DNA from: Anastatus disparis
Taxonomy: Eukaryota; Arthropoda; Insecta; Hymenoptera; Eupelmidae
Assembly (NCBI GenBank): GCA_017163975.1
Contig: JAFFSR010000264.1
Span: forward strand, 5,552,501 to 5,616,500
Reading direction: 5' to 3'
DNA: 64,000 bases
The position numbers and the translations under genes are program-made. Below the pieces are notes generated by a model that saw only the letters and a list, made by a program, of their open reading frames with translations, searched no databases and was not told the DNA's origin. Below, in pieces: positions 43,824 through 55,530 of this stretch. Position 1 is the stretch's first letter. Each line of letters begins with the position of its first letter.

Positions 43824-46800
43824 TTAATTAGATTTATAGCCGTATGGATAGCTAATCTCGTTATTTACAAATCGTCTCTTTGAGTACACGGGCTCGCATA
43901 TTTTACATTCAGGTCGTGTTATAACATCGTGAAACCGTGTGCGTCTAATAGCGTCATAGTTTGCAAAAAGTGGCGGTATTTCACCAGTAATAAGATTTCG
44001 TATGGAATCAAAGTTTATTTTCTGACTCACCGACGAATTAAGTCTTATACCCTTGATTTTGCAAACACATCCTTCAACGCCATCTGGTGTCAAATATTTA
44101 TATCCGTAAAATTTGGGTCCACCAGAGACGAATGATGTGATGCTTGTGCCAAGACCATAACAGGCCAATTCGTCGGTCAAGTCACCCAAGAACGGCCCTG
44201 TTTTCGCATCGTACTCACCCACGCGACTTACATACACAATAGAGTCAGTATCGTAATACAATACACGTTTACCCAACGGTTGCAATTCTTCGTAGAGTTT
44301 TAAACGCGCCAAGGCTGTGGTATAAGCGGCTACGACAACGTTACATAATGCCGATGGCTCGACAGCCGCTTCTGTGTTGTGCCAGCATACGTAAATTGTC
44401 GTATCGTCGATCGGTAAAATTGAGTCAACCTCGCTCTCAGCACTACAGAGTAATTCAAACAACCTCTGTGGATCATCCACCACTTCGGTCTTTGGCATAT
44501 TTTCTCGTTGACCAAATTTACCCCACAATGAGTTTAAACAGAGTTTTGCTACAGATCTCAGACCAGCGTTATATTTTATTCGATTTCTGTCTAATTTTAT
44601 GCCCTCTTGTTGCACAAATTCCTCAATATATCGAGCAATCGCGTTTTCGTCACCGACAGCACATTCCGAAGGGTAACCCGACGCGTACGTTTTCTCAGCG
44701 AAAAATTTATCGATATAAGTTGGAAATAGACCACCCTGACCCGTGGCTTTGTTGTACTGAGTAATTTTATAAGACCATATTTCAAATATTTTTCGGATGA
44801 TATAGCCCATCTGAACAGCTTTTCTCAACTCGTCAGCAACCCACGTACCGATAAAAACACGATCATCAGGATTTTCATGGTCACAATCTGCGGTATACAT
44901 TAATTCAGCACATGTTCGACACAGTGGAAACAAAAGCTTATTATGCATTTTAACGGGGAGTACAGCATGATATAAATTTCGCGGCGGCAATACTTCACAT
45001 TTAATAAGACCTTCAACGTGACTTATGTCATTCGTTTGACCCACCAGAGAGCGACACTCATCCTCGTCCACGTAGAGAGTTGGGTGACCAATGGGATATC
45101 GACCGTATTTACAGATATATGGATATAATGAACACACGTCCACGTATTTTATTTTCTCACCCTCTTTTGCATCGTAAATTTTGACTGTATTGCCCGTTCG
45201 CCCGCCAAAAAATGCTTCTCGAGGATTTAACGGCGCGTGCCATTTTCGTGTCTTATCTTCAATGTACGACCGCATATTCTCGTTTTCCGAGTACTCTCGA
45301 TCGAAATCACACTCCCACTTTTCGATAAGTTCATAACCATGGGCTCGTATTTTTCCGATATCCGCGCGGTTCTCTCGAAACGTTCGTCCATATTTTCACC
45401 GTTTACGAGCCTAGAGTCTCGGTTTATTGTGTAACACCAGACACAACCATGCCAATAACACCCGTGAAATTGTAAAACGATTTTCTTTCCATTTTCAAGT
45501 ACGCAATATCCGTCCACTAGAGGGCCTTCGGGAAGCCTCTTTTCTCTTGCACGAACGGTATACTGAATTTGTCGATTCAGCACATTTTCCATCCAGCACA
45601 ACCATCGCATCGCCTTCATAGACTGTTTATTTGCTTGTCTATAACCACCTTGAGGTATAATACCTATTGTATCTTTTTGTAAAAATTTTTTTCTATACAC
45701 ACGCATGCAAGAAGATGCGATGGTGGCGCACTCTACAAATGGATCTGTATTACCACATTCGATGAAGGTATTGCGAAAAGCCAGACATGCTAAACGTAAA
45801 ATTTTTACATCTTGCTTACAGTATTTTATAATTTCATTTCTAAAATTAAATATATAATTTTCAGCTTTTTTTTCGTTATACCACTGCATAAATTCGCGTC
45901 GCTCTTCGATCTTCATCGAATCTGGCGAAAAAGTGCATATCGGTGGCATTTCTCCCACGTAATTCTGATTTCCGGTGTATTAAAAAGATGAGGGAACGTA
46001 CCTTTCTCGATATTAACAAGACCGTAAGCTTTTGGTAGTGCAGCTAAACCCATATGTAGATAATTCAAACTATCTATGAATTTAACCGATAAAATTTCCA
46101 TTATGATTATTTTTGACCCGTTTAAAATTACATTTGGCTTATTTCTGAGATCTTTACGTTCTGTTAAATGTTTAAGAATAAATTGTGCATCAAAACCCTG
46201 CGCATTGTGTGCTATACAAACGATTTGTTTGAAATTTTTTCTTGGTGCCAAGGCCAAATCGACTAGCTGTTTCACGGGGTCAATTTCAAACACATACTCG
46301 CGCATCCCACATACTTCGCAAGAATTTGATACATTTTCATCGTTCAAACAGTAACTACACACTTGCTGAACAACACATAAATTTGGTACATGCAGCCTTA
46401 CTTTTTCAGCCTCACAGCCTAAAATGCTCTCTGATTGCTGAGTCTCAAAATCATAAAATAAATAAAGAATTGTTTTTTTATTCATCATGAATCCTTTTTT
46501 ATCGACAATAGGTTGCATGTAACAAAGATGTTCTATTGGTCTTTTACCATTACATATTTTACAAAATATCGTATTACAATCATGTGGTTCTTTATCGTTG
46601 ATGCGCACTGTTTTGCTACATACACGACAAATTTTTATACTCTCGCATACCGACCGAGAACTATCGAAAGATTTTGAATTTTTATGATTTTCAAAACAAA
46701 CGGTGCCGTAAAAATCTCTGCTACATTGAAAGCATTTTATTTTTTCCTGATTTATATCACAAGGAGGCTTCTGTAAACATTTATAGCATTTTTGTTCACA

Positions 46801-49427
46801 TTTATGATTTTTCGTATGACTAAATTTTTTATTGCAAGGTATACAGTAGCCTCGACTCCCAGCCGCTGCGAGTAAATTTAAAATTGGCTGGTAATGTCTG
46901 GAATTTTCATAATACATGATATTTAGAGTATATCTAACGACATTACCAACGTCGTGTACGAAACGTGTGCCATCGAAAAGCGGTCTATATCCACGAACAA
47001 AATTTTGAAATGAATAAACAACGATTGCGACTCCAAAGAGTGCATAATATTCTTGAAATAATTTAATCTCCTCTATACCACAGCCCGTCTCGGGTATCGT
47101 AACTCTCGCAGCTCTTACAAGTTTCAATGCTTGCACTTTCTGATATTGTGCTGTATGATGTCTTATTTTATTCCATCTGTCATGGAAAATTCCACTACGC
47201 GTTTGACCACGTATGGCGTATACGTGAGCAGCGACTAGCGAGCGTGGAAGACAAAGACTGTCGCTATTTTCAATATTTAGAATGGATTTCTTAAAAACTG
47301 ATTCGCTAGTGAGAGACACATGACCCCGGCCCTCTGGTTTAGTCACAGTACTGACTTCAACATTCAAAACATCGTCAATTTCGAAACCATCATTACTCTG
47401 CGCTATACTAGCTATCAGTTCTAGTAAATCTACCGGTGAAAAATCACGAAGCAGTCTAAAAGAAATCCATAGTGACCCGTGCACAAAACGTTCAGAGCTT
47501 ATAGTCATGCCAATATAATCTGATGGTTGTGCATATTCACACACGTGACGATATAAATCGTTTATAGCAGCCTCCAACCAGCCATATACATTTGCATTAG
47601 CTGGTGGGGGTAATATCGACACTCTTAATTGTCGCCCTTGAAGCTTAAACTGTTTGTAATATCGTGAAGTTTCTTCATGAATGGTAATGTGTTCCTGAGC
47701 AGAAGTACCATCTCCCTGTTGAAGACATTCGTCTACAATACCGAGCAGTAATATATAAAAATTAATACAATTATAAAATTACATACATCTCAATAGTCGA
47801 GATCTTCTGTACCTGGTGTCGATATTGCAGATAATGTAGTTTCAGGTGAAACTATTTTATTCGACGTTTGTGCATCCTGGTCATTCCAGTGAGAACAACC
47901 AGGCAACGGTTCATTAGGTCGTGGTGGCGCTGTAGTATCAGCAATTACCCCTCCAACATCGTGTTTGGAGTACTATGATCATAAATCACGTGATCATCTA
48001 ACGAATTTATAACTTCTCGTACTTCTTCGGTGGGCGGCAGTAGTGCAGGATCTCTCGAACTAAGCAGCTGTTCTTCTGCTGACAGAAGATTCATCAGTAA
48101 TTCATCCCCACCACTGTCCTCCATCATGTTTTGCAGGTCTGAAAATTTTTTAATATCATATCTATCAAAGTTACACTATTTTAAACAAAAAGTCTTATCC
48201 CGCGAAATTCTTCGACCATAAATAAAAAATCTATAGATTATTGATCCGATATTGGAAATCGATATTTTTTTGTAAAACATATTTTTGGATTTATCATTGT
48301 ATTTACAACATAAAAGTATTAGCTTGCAAAATTTTTTGACCGTAAATAAGTAAGTTATCGAGTATTGGTCCGATATTGGGAATCAATATTTTTTTGTAAA
48401 ATATATTTTTGGATTTATTATTTTATTTACAACAAAAAAGTCTTATCCCGCGAAATTCTCCGACCATAAATAAAAAATCTATAGATTATTGATCCGATAT
48501 TGGAAATCGGTATTTTTTTGTGAAACATATTTTTGGGTTTATGATTGTATTTACAACATAAAAGTATTAGCTTGCAAAAATTTTTTTGACCGTAAATAAG
48601 TAAGTTATCGAGTATTGGCCCGATATTGGAAATCAATTTTTTGTAAAACATATTTTTGGATTTATTATTTTATTTTCAACAAAAAAGTCTTATCCCGCGA
48701 AATTCTCCGACCATAAATAAAAAATCTATAGATTATTGATCCGATATTGGAAATCGATATTTTTTGTAAAATATATTTTTGGATTTATCATTGTATTTAC
48801 AACATAAAAGTATTAGCTTGCAAAATTTTTTGACCGCAAATAAGTAAGTTATCGAGTATTGGTTCGATATTGGCAATCAATATTTTTTAGTAAAACATAT
48901 TTTTGGATATATTGTTTTATTTACAACATAAAAGTCTTATGCCGCGAAATTCTCCGGTGGTAAATAAAAAGATATAGATTATTGAACGATTATTGGCTAC
49001 GATTTCGTGATTTAAAAATACATTTCTAGATTAGTTATTCGATTCATGATAGAAAATATGCATAACTTACCTGTAGTGACACGATGATGTAACATGAGAT
49101 GTCTAACTTGAGGTGCATCTTGCATTCCTCTGCTCTTAATACAACGACCAACTATATCAAGTATCTGATTATCAATAAAAATATTTCGCTTAAACATATA
49201 GGCTAAAGTACGTAGCCCGCAAAGTCCTATGATGAATTTAATCTTTTTAACAGCTCATTTATAGAGCAAGTTTTCAAATTTTTGCGCCATGCATAATTAC
49301 AAAATAGTTTTATTTGTGGTTCACGAAGGAGAGCCACATTTAAAATAGTTATTAAGATATTATATAAGTCTTTTTTATTCATTCTCTTTTTTGTTATTCT
49401 TGTTCCAATGTTTAAACTCAGACTCAT
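43824..49427 (-). CDS. Protein-primed family B DNA polymerase, probably three exons, frameshifted
   Basis: The main exon (47732-43824) lies in three frames. 47622-45913 has cysteine-pair zinc-like motifs (CIPCNKKF, CKICNGKRPIEHLC) then Exo I FYDFETQ and Exo II AHNAQGFDAQF. 45958-45227 has Exo III KYCKQDVKIL. 45275-43824 has motif A DVCSLYPY, motif B KLCLNSLWGKFG and motif C YYDTDSIVYV. Frame switches near 45970 and 45355 lie in A runs. The frame stays open upstream of 47622 without an ATG back to an AG acceptor at 47733. Exons at 48138-47813 and 49427-49071, with donors CAG|GTACAG and CAG|GTAAGT, join in matching phase apart from two further homopolymer breaks (about 49245, 47955). The likely start is ATG 49427 or 49382. 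This replicase copies the element from a protein primer. The N-terminal extension is unrecognised. An alternative is that the upstream exons are a separate gene ending near 47790. Confidence 0.85.
47733..47812 (-). other. Polymerase intron 2 (80 bp)
   Basis: Donor ACACCAG|GTACAG and acceptor TATTGTAG|AC. Splicing keeps the phase from the acidic exon into the polymerase exon. Read through, the upstream exon ends at a stop near 47790, so retention would give a short separate protein. Confidence 0.55.
48139..49070 (-). repeat. Polymerase intron 1, filled by a ~234-bp tandem repeat
   Basis: Bounded by CAG|GTAAGT (49071/49070) and TTTTCAG|A (48139/48138). Most of it is a repeat of about 234 bp, itself two related halves marked by TCTATAGATTATTGATCCGA and AAGTTATCGAGTATTGG, present about 3.5 times between 48180 and 49000. 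Both halves contain CGATATTGG-like motifs that might bind protein. Confidence 0.75.
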
Positions 49428-49449
49428 ATCAGAACCATAAATCGTTGTC

Positions 49450-49457
49450 TATTTATA
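49450..49457 (-). promoter_or_regulatory. TATA box of the polymerase gene
   Basis: TATAAATA on the minus strand, about 23-30 bp before the first ATG (49427). With this spacing transcription would start near that ATG, so translation may begin at the next in-frame ATG at 49382. Confidence 0.5.
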
Positions 49458-50804
49458 CCGAAAATAAATCATAAATTTTAGGGTGAGCATGCGCGTAAAA
49501 ATATAATATTTAACTTGTCGAGACCTGTAAAAATAATTTGATATTTAAACCTCCAACGTAGCAAGAAATACATCAGTTTTGTGGGAACCACTGAGTTGTG
49601 AGTACGAAATTCAATATTCTTAATAATCTTTAATAATTATTAACAATTTATTAAAAATCTCATATAAGATATTTAGTTAGCATGTACATAATTAAAACTC
49701 GGGTTGCCATTATTTCGCTTATAAGAAGGTGGGACTTTTTTCTTTAAGGCGTGCGTTATGCAATTTCATTCGTCTCTCGTGTCGCGTTATCAAACTTGGG
49801 CTGATCCTGTTACAACGAATGACTTGAGTGCATCTCTTAAGAACACCCATTCTACATCGGCCTAGTAATGGCTATTATACTTCTTAAATCTTTGTACTTT
49901 ACATACTTTATACATACACTAAATTTGCATATGCACCTAATTTGCATACGTACTTAAACTATTAATAAATATCGATATTAGGTAATATCCTTAATATATA
50001 AATTGTGAATTCTTTTATTACATACACATCTACTGTCAAAATAACGGATGGTATACCTCTTTCTTTTTTATAATAGCCTGATACTTTTTATTATTTTTAT
50101 CATAAATTATCGATATTCATTGCGCAATGATTGATAATTTATGAATAATAATTTATAAATAATAAATATCTTTCAATATAAAATATTCAATTTTGATAAA
50201 AATATATTTACATATCATCTGCATATGTATATATGTACAGTAATTATATACGCAACTTGGGCGTATTCACAATGAATGACAAAATTGTAAAATAACGGAT
50301 TGTATACCTCTTTCTTTTTTATAATAGCCTGATACTTTTTCTTATTTTTTTATCATAAATTATCGATATTCATTGCGTAATGATTGATAATTTATGAATA
50401 ATAATTTTTAAATAATAAATATCTTTCAATATAATATATTCAATTTTAATAAATATATATTTACATGTCATTTGCATATGTATATATACACCAGTTATAT
50501 ACGCAACTTGGGCGTATTAACGGTGAATGTCAAAACACCTGATCGCAAGAGGTAGAATAGTTATACTTGCTTTTATATTTTGGACTCCTGATTCTCTTTA
50601 TCGTTTTTGTATCACTAATTCTCTATATTTATTGAATCGATATCTTGGTAATAAATATACATTATATTTAAAATATAATAACCAATTCTAATGCATAGTT
50701 TATTTGTCCATTTTTTGCATATTATTTACATATGATTTGTATATATATTTTATACAAATTTTTGCGTACACGAGTGTGTCTTATGTATGTATAGACATAC
50801 GCAT

Positions 50805-50856
<52 letters not shown>

Positions 50857-51644
50857 CTTATATATATATATATACACATATATTTTTATTTCATAATAAT
50901 AAAATAGGGAAAAGAGAGAAAGAAAAAAAGAGAGAGAGAGACAATGAGAGACGTTTCTCACGCTAAAATTTTAAGTTTTACAAAATCAGTACCCTATACA
51001 CTTCTTGTGAATATAAAATAAATTTTTCCAGACGGTGTTAAGTTTTTAAATTTCTTTAAAATTCATCTTTTCTTGCGAAAAAGGAATCAAGTTGACACGC
51101 GTAGCGTGAGAGTGGTATGTGACTTTTTTAAATTTTTGATATAAGATGCACCCTTAACATTCGTGTTATCTGTTAAATACAATTTTCCCAGACGATTTAG
51201 AATTATTTATACAAAATCAGCACTGTGTCCACTAGTTCGCAGTGAAATAAGAATATCTTTACCACCGACGTGAGCATTATTCGGATTTCATTCCTTCTGA
51301 AATTTGAAATAATAAACCTATTTTAAAATTATTTCTCGCAAAAAGTATCTTAATATCAGCTTCAGCGTGAGAATTGAAAAAAAATATGCAGTTTTTGGGG
51401 TGGGAATTATACTTTTTATGATCGTGGAGTTGTGGCTGTGATCAGTCCTCGTCGACAACCAGCAACGACTCTTGCACCTCTTACGACACCGAATTCAAAA
51501 AGTTTATATTAATATTATTATTAAGTATTAATTATAGTATATATTAATAAGTTCATTATATTTAAAAATTAAATCGGCAATCAGCCTCTTACAAGACCGA
51601 ATTTTAGTAACATTTTAAGTTAAATTTATAAATTAAATTTTAAA
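49458..51644. other. Non-coding Polinton region with a 252-bp tandem repeat and GA tract
   Basis: AAAATAACGGATGGTATACC starts a unit at 50038 that is repeated at 50290 with about 95 percent identity by eye; a third, weaker copy follows to about 50700. A pure GA tract (50805-50854) lies next to TA and GA-rich sequence. TCAGTC at 51442-51447, with TA-rich sequence about 30-36 bp before it, may be the start site for the gene at 51645. No other coding is supported. Confidence 0.6.
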
Positions 51645-52634
51645 ATGTTCGCGAATTTAAACGTAGAGTCACCGATTACTATCAGTGATGACGATAGTGT
51701 GATTGTTATTGAGGAGGTCAACCCAGTGGTGAATATTGCGCCATTAATTAACTTTATTAATCATGGTGTACCATTCCTATTATCCTTAAACCAATACATG
51801 GTCATCCACCAGGAGCCAGTGATCGCTGGTGATGGGGTAATAGGTAATATAAATGTGAATCAGGAGTTGACCGACAATGGTGCGCCGGATCAAGCCGGCA
51901 TTCAACAAGAATTGGTCCTCGATGAGGGGGATAATTTTAATAATCAAGAAATCGTTCTTGAAGAGGCGATTGAGCATGATGTCAATGATGATGCTGTACC
52001 GGATCAAGCCGGTTTTCAACAAGAATTTGTCCTCGAGGAGGAAAATAATTTTAATAATCAAGAAATCGCTCTTGAAGAGGCGATTGAGCATGACATTAAT
52101 AATGAAAATATCATCGCCGAAGAGCCGATGATAGTCGATAATGAAAATGAAAATGAAGCAGAAGATTCAGGCTATGGATCGGAGAACGAGGGTAGTGACA
52201 GCGATCCTGATTACCTGCCCGATGCGGACGAGGAAGAAGAAGAAGAAGAAGTAGACATCATGCGGCAGTATTACTACGAGAGAAAACAAGAATCTCGCCA
52301 GCGTCACGTGCTAGGTGTTATGAAAAAGTACTGGCGCACCAGGGTACGCAAGCTTCGATTGGAGCGCGATAATTTCATTCGCCGGGCTGAACGGCGATTA
52401 CGTCGGTTGAAAAATAGGCGACAACAAACAGAAAGAATCATACCGCGGAGGCAACGAGGCCCTGATCCTACAGTAGAAAAACCAAAGAGAAATTGGGATG
52501 TCTGTTGGGGATGTGCGAAGTCATTTTACAAACAAGGAATTCGTCTGTGGTCCCGATGCGACGATTGTGGACTTTGGTTGTGCCCGGACTGTGGCGAAGA
52601 ACCAGTGCACTGCCAAAATTATAATATCTTGTGA
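51645..52634 (+). CDS. Acidic repeat protein with C-terminal zinc finger, 329 aa
   Basis: Starts MFANLNVESPITISDDDSVI. Residues about 68-145 contain two copies of an acidic unit (NNQEIVLEEAIEHDVN and NNQEIALEEAIEHDIN, each preceded by DQAG.QQE.VL), then a run of Glu and Asp. Residues about 205-285 are a basic coiled coil (YYYERKQESRQRH, RAERRLRRLKNRRQQ). The end has CWGC, RCDDC, LCPDC and HC pairs (about 287-325), a treble-clef/RING- or PHD-like zinc site. The frame is intact. It runs opposite to the main block next to the right terminus. The family is not recognised; an acidic activation domain plus zinc finger suggests transcriptional regulation or ubiquitin-related function, without proof. 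Confidence 0.75.
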   Translation: MFANLNVESPITISDDDSVIVIEEVNPVVNIAPLINFINHGVPFLLSLNQYMVIHQEPVIAGDGVIGNINVNQELTDNGAPDQAGIQQELVLDEGDNFNNQEIVLEEAIEHDVNDDAVPDQAGFQQEFVLEEENNFNNQEIALEEAIEHDINNENIIAEEPMIVDNENENEAEDSGYGSENEGSDSDPDYLPDADEEEEEEEVDIMRQYYYERKQESRQRHVLGVMKKYWRTRVRKLRLERDNFIRRAERRLRRLKNRRQQTERIIPRRQRGPDPTVEKPKRNWDVCWGCAKSFYKQGIRLWSRCDDCGLWLCPDCGEEPVHCQNYNIL

Positions 52635-53359
52635 GTGTGTACGTGAATATAGTTAAGAGAACGTGTATTATTTAATGTTTAAAATTTAAATTTTTAAAAA
52701 TGCGCGTAAATATAATTTTTTATTTAAGGTATTTAATTTTGAAACATTTTAATTATTTTTTGTGTTTCTTAAAAATATAGAATGTCACATGGTGAAATTT
52801 TTAAAGTGTGTAAGGATAAAATTTTTTATTTTAAGTATTTTATGTTTTTAAAAATATATATTGTCAACGTGCGTGGTGTGTGCGTGAGAAGTTTATTATA
52901 ATATACATTGTATGCGTGCATATATATATAAAATTTTTTAATTTTTAATATTGTGTATTTTTGTGTTTGTGGCAAAGAACTAGTGCACTGCCAAAATTAT
53001 AATATCTTGTGTGTACGTGAATATAGTTAAGAGAACGTGTATGTATTTATGTTTAAAATTTAAATTTTTAAAAATGCATGTGAATAAAATTTTTTATTTA
53101 AGGTATTTAATTTTTGAAACATTTGTAATTATTTTCATTTAAAGTGTGTCAGAATAAAATTTTGTATTTTAAGTATTTTATGTTTTTAAAAATATATATT
53201 GTCAACATATGTGGTGTGCGTGAGAAGTTTATTATAATATACATTGTATGCGTGCATATATATATAAAATTTTGTGTTTAATAAAATTTTGTGTTTAATA
53301 AAATTTTGTGTTTAATAAAATTTTGTGTTTAATAAAATTTTTATTTTTTAATATTGTGT

Positions 53360-53402
<43 letters not shown>

Positions 53403-53470
53403 GTGCGTGTGTGTGCGTGTGTACGTGTGTAAGCGTGCATTTATTTCTTGGGGCACCAATGTTCCGTCTC
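52635..53470. repeat. Right subterminal repeats: ~340-bp duplication, 18-bp repeats, (GT)n
   Basis: A segment beginning in the 3' end of the zinc-finger gene (CAGTGCACTGCC-like, TATAATATCTTGTG) is repeated at about 52980-53270. An 18-bp unit TTTGTGTTTAATAAAATT follows four times (53270-53345), then GT-rich microsatellite (53361-53436) up to the terminal repeat. Duplication of the gene tail shows local unequal exchange. Confidence 0.75.
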
Positions 53471-53579
53471 AACAACCCCTACTTCACCTTCTCAGAGGTC
53501 ATTGACTCGCTGGTCAATAACCTTTGGGGTAGCGGAGTGGGGGTTTGTTGTGACGGTCCATGGTGCCCCAATAACTACT
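53471..53579 (-). repeat. Polinton right terminal inverted repeat
   Basis: Inverted partner of 34308-34417, ending CCCCAATAACTACT and followed by ATCCAT (53580-53585). Confidence 0.95.
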
Positions 53580-54157
53580 ATCCATTTTATTCTAGACCTT
53601 ATCCGATTCCTATAAATCATAGAGAAAAGGTACTAAAAGAAATAGAAAAAATGGAAGAACTAGGAATTATAAGGAGATCAAAAAGCCCTTATATAAATTC
53701 TATAGTTACAGTAATTAAAAAAGATGGCACTGTAAGGCTTTGTTTAGATGCTCGTAAATTAAATGAGAAAATAATTGACGATTACGAAGCTCCACCCTCA
53801 ATAGAAGAGATTTTTCTCAGATGTAAAGAGAAAAATTTCATGTCGAGCTTAGATTTAACAAGCTCGTATTGGCAAATTGAATTAACAGAGCCAAGCAAAA
53901 AATATACGGCGTTTAAAATCGATAACAAAGTATATGAATTTAATGTAGCAGCTTTTGGCATAAAAACCAGCAGCGCTGCACTATTGAGAGGACTGGACTA
54001 CGTAATAAAAGATATGCAAGAATTCGTTCTAGCCTTCGTAGATGATCTGCACATAAGGTCATCGACATTCGAAGAGCATATGGATCATTTAGAGCAATTA
54101 TTTATTAAAGCAATTAAATATAATTTGACATTTAATTTTAAAAATCAAATTTCTTAA
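53580..54157 (+). CDS. pol: Gypsy pol continued: reverse transcriptase
   Basis: Resumes the protease-connector frame exactly at the duplicated site with PFYSRPYPIP. Motifs: IIRRSKSPYINSIVTVIKKD, VRLCLDARKLNE, SSLDLTSSYWQIEL, FNVAAFGIKTS and the catalytic FVDDLHIRS (Asp-Asp, Phe in place of the usual Tyr). The frame ends at 54157, where an adjacent frame continues. The shift is beside a five-base A run near 54143. The long frame to the left of 53580 is Polinton terminal repeat and microsatellite read through by chance. Confidence 0.92.
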
Positions 54158-55530
54158 AGCAAAAAATTGAATTTCTTGGACACTTCATAACGTCAAAAGG
54201 AATAACACCAGATCCAGAAAAAATAAAATCAATAAAACATTTTAAAACACCAAGAAATATTAAAGAATTACAAGCATTCTTGGGGTTTGTAAATTTTTAC
54301 ACGAAATTCGCGAAAGGTTATGCGAATGAAATATTGCCATTAATTGGCTTATTAAGAAAAAATGTACCCTATGAATGGGGGGCAAGACAGCAAAAAGCCT
54401 TTGAAAGTATAAAGGAACTTTTCACGGAAAATATCATATTGAAATTCATAGATATGGAAAAACCTTTTATACTAACGACAGATGCAAGCGATTACGCAAT
54501 AGCTGCAATCTTGTCACAATTGGACGAATATAATCATGAAAACATTGTCTGTTTTATTAGCAGAACATTAAAAGGTAGTGAATTAAATTATTTCACTACC
54601 GAAAAAGAATTATTAGCTGTCGTATGGTCATTACATAAGCTTGACACATACTTAAGAGGTGCCAAAGAAATAATTGTAAGAACTGACCATGAAGCTATCA
54701 CATTTTTAAATAAATGTAAATTTAATAATTATAGATTGAGAAGATGGGCCTTATCAATCCAAGATTTTAATATCAAACCAGAGCATATACCTGGAAAAAT
54801 AAATGTTGCTGCAGATTTTTTAAGCGGACAAACATCTGATAACGCAAAAGATGATGAAAACGAAGTATTAATTGCGAATATCAGAAACAAATTAAAAATA
54901 AATAAACAATTAGAAAAATTGTTAAAAAGCTTTAAAAAAGCGCAAAAAAATGATGCATATTGCATCAAAATAAGAAAAAAATTAAACGAAGTAAAAAATG
55001 ATAAAATAAAAAATCATTATAAATTCGAAAATGATTTTTTATATAAAAAAGATGAATCAGGATTAAAAATAATAATACCTGAATCACTATTATCAGAATT
55101 AATAATAGAAATACACGATTTTTATGGGCACATTGGTCCCAAAAAAACGTATAAATTATTAATAGAAAGCTTCACAACTCCTAAATTAAAAAAGCATGTA
55201 CACAAAATTTTAAAATCATGCATAACTTGTCAAAAGACAAAATACTTAACAGTAAAATATAATGCAGAAATGCAGCCAATCATAGTAAACGAAAAAAATG
55301 AAATACTATCGATTGATTTTTATGGTCCATTGCCTACGTCTATAGGAGGCGTTAAATATATTTTAACAACTATAGATGTATTTTCCAAATACGTTGTAAT
55401 GTATCCTATTAAAAAGGCAAATACATTAACAACAATTAGAAAAATATTTAACGATTATGTACCAAATTATGGTAAACCTCAGTCAATAATGACTGACCAT
55501 GGTACACAATTTACTTCCAAAAATGGATAA
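54158..55530 (+). CDS. pol: Gypsy pol continued: RT thumb, RNase H, integrase N-terminal and core
   Basis: The frame (ATG at 54280, coding open earlier with EFLGHFITSKGI) contains the Ty3-type thumb (LQAFLGFVNFYTKFAKGY), RNase H (FILTTDASDYAIAAILSQ, YFTTEKELLAVVWSLHK, RTDHEAI), an HHCC zinc region (HDFYGHIGPKKT, CITCQKTK) and the integrase core with Asp in SIDFYGPLP and MTDHGTQFTSK. RT-RNase H-integrase order places it in Ty3/Gypsy, not Copia or BEL. Broken at 55530 beside a five-base A run, with coding continuing in the next frame. Confidence 0.92.

Larger units (their letters stand above)
34308..53579 (-). mobile_element. Polinton/Maverick (adintovirus-like) element, 19.3 kb
   Basis: Terminal inverted repeats of about 110 bp start AGTAGTTATTGGGGCACC. 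ATCCAT is duplicated on both sides. The gene set is diagnostic: protein-primed family B DNA polymerase, retroviral-type integrase with chromodomain, FtsK/HerA-type packaging ATPase, adenain-like protease, double-jelly-roll major capsid and a minor capsid. Most genes run leftward; two run rightward (43425 and 51645). It interrupts the pol gene of a gypsy element whose own LTRs look identical, so it must be younger still. The target duplication and the full capsid set support either a transposon or an integrated virus. Confidence 0.97.

Noticed and set aside
53308..53579. Cys-Val repeat leader joined to the reverse transcriptase frame
   Set aside because: GT microsatellite and Polinton terminal repeat happen to be open; true gypsy coding resumes only at 53580.
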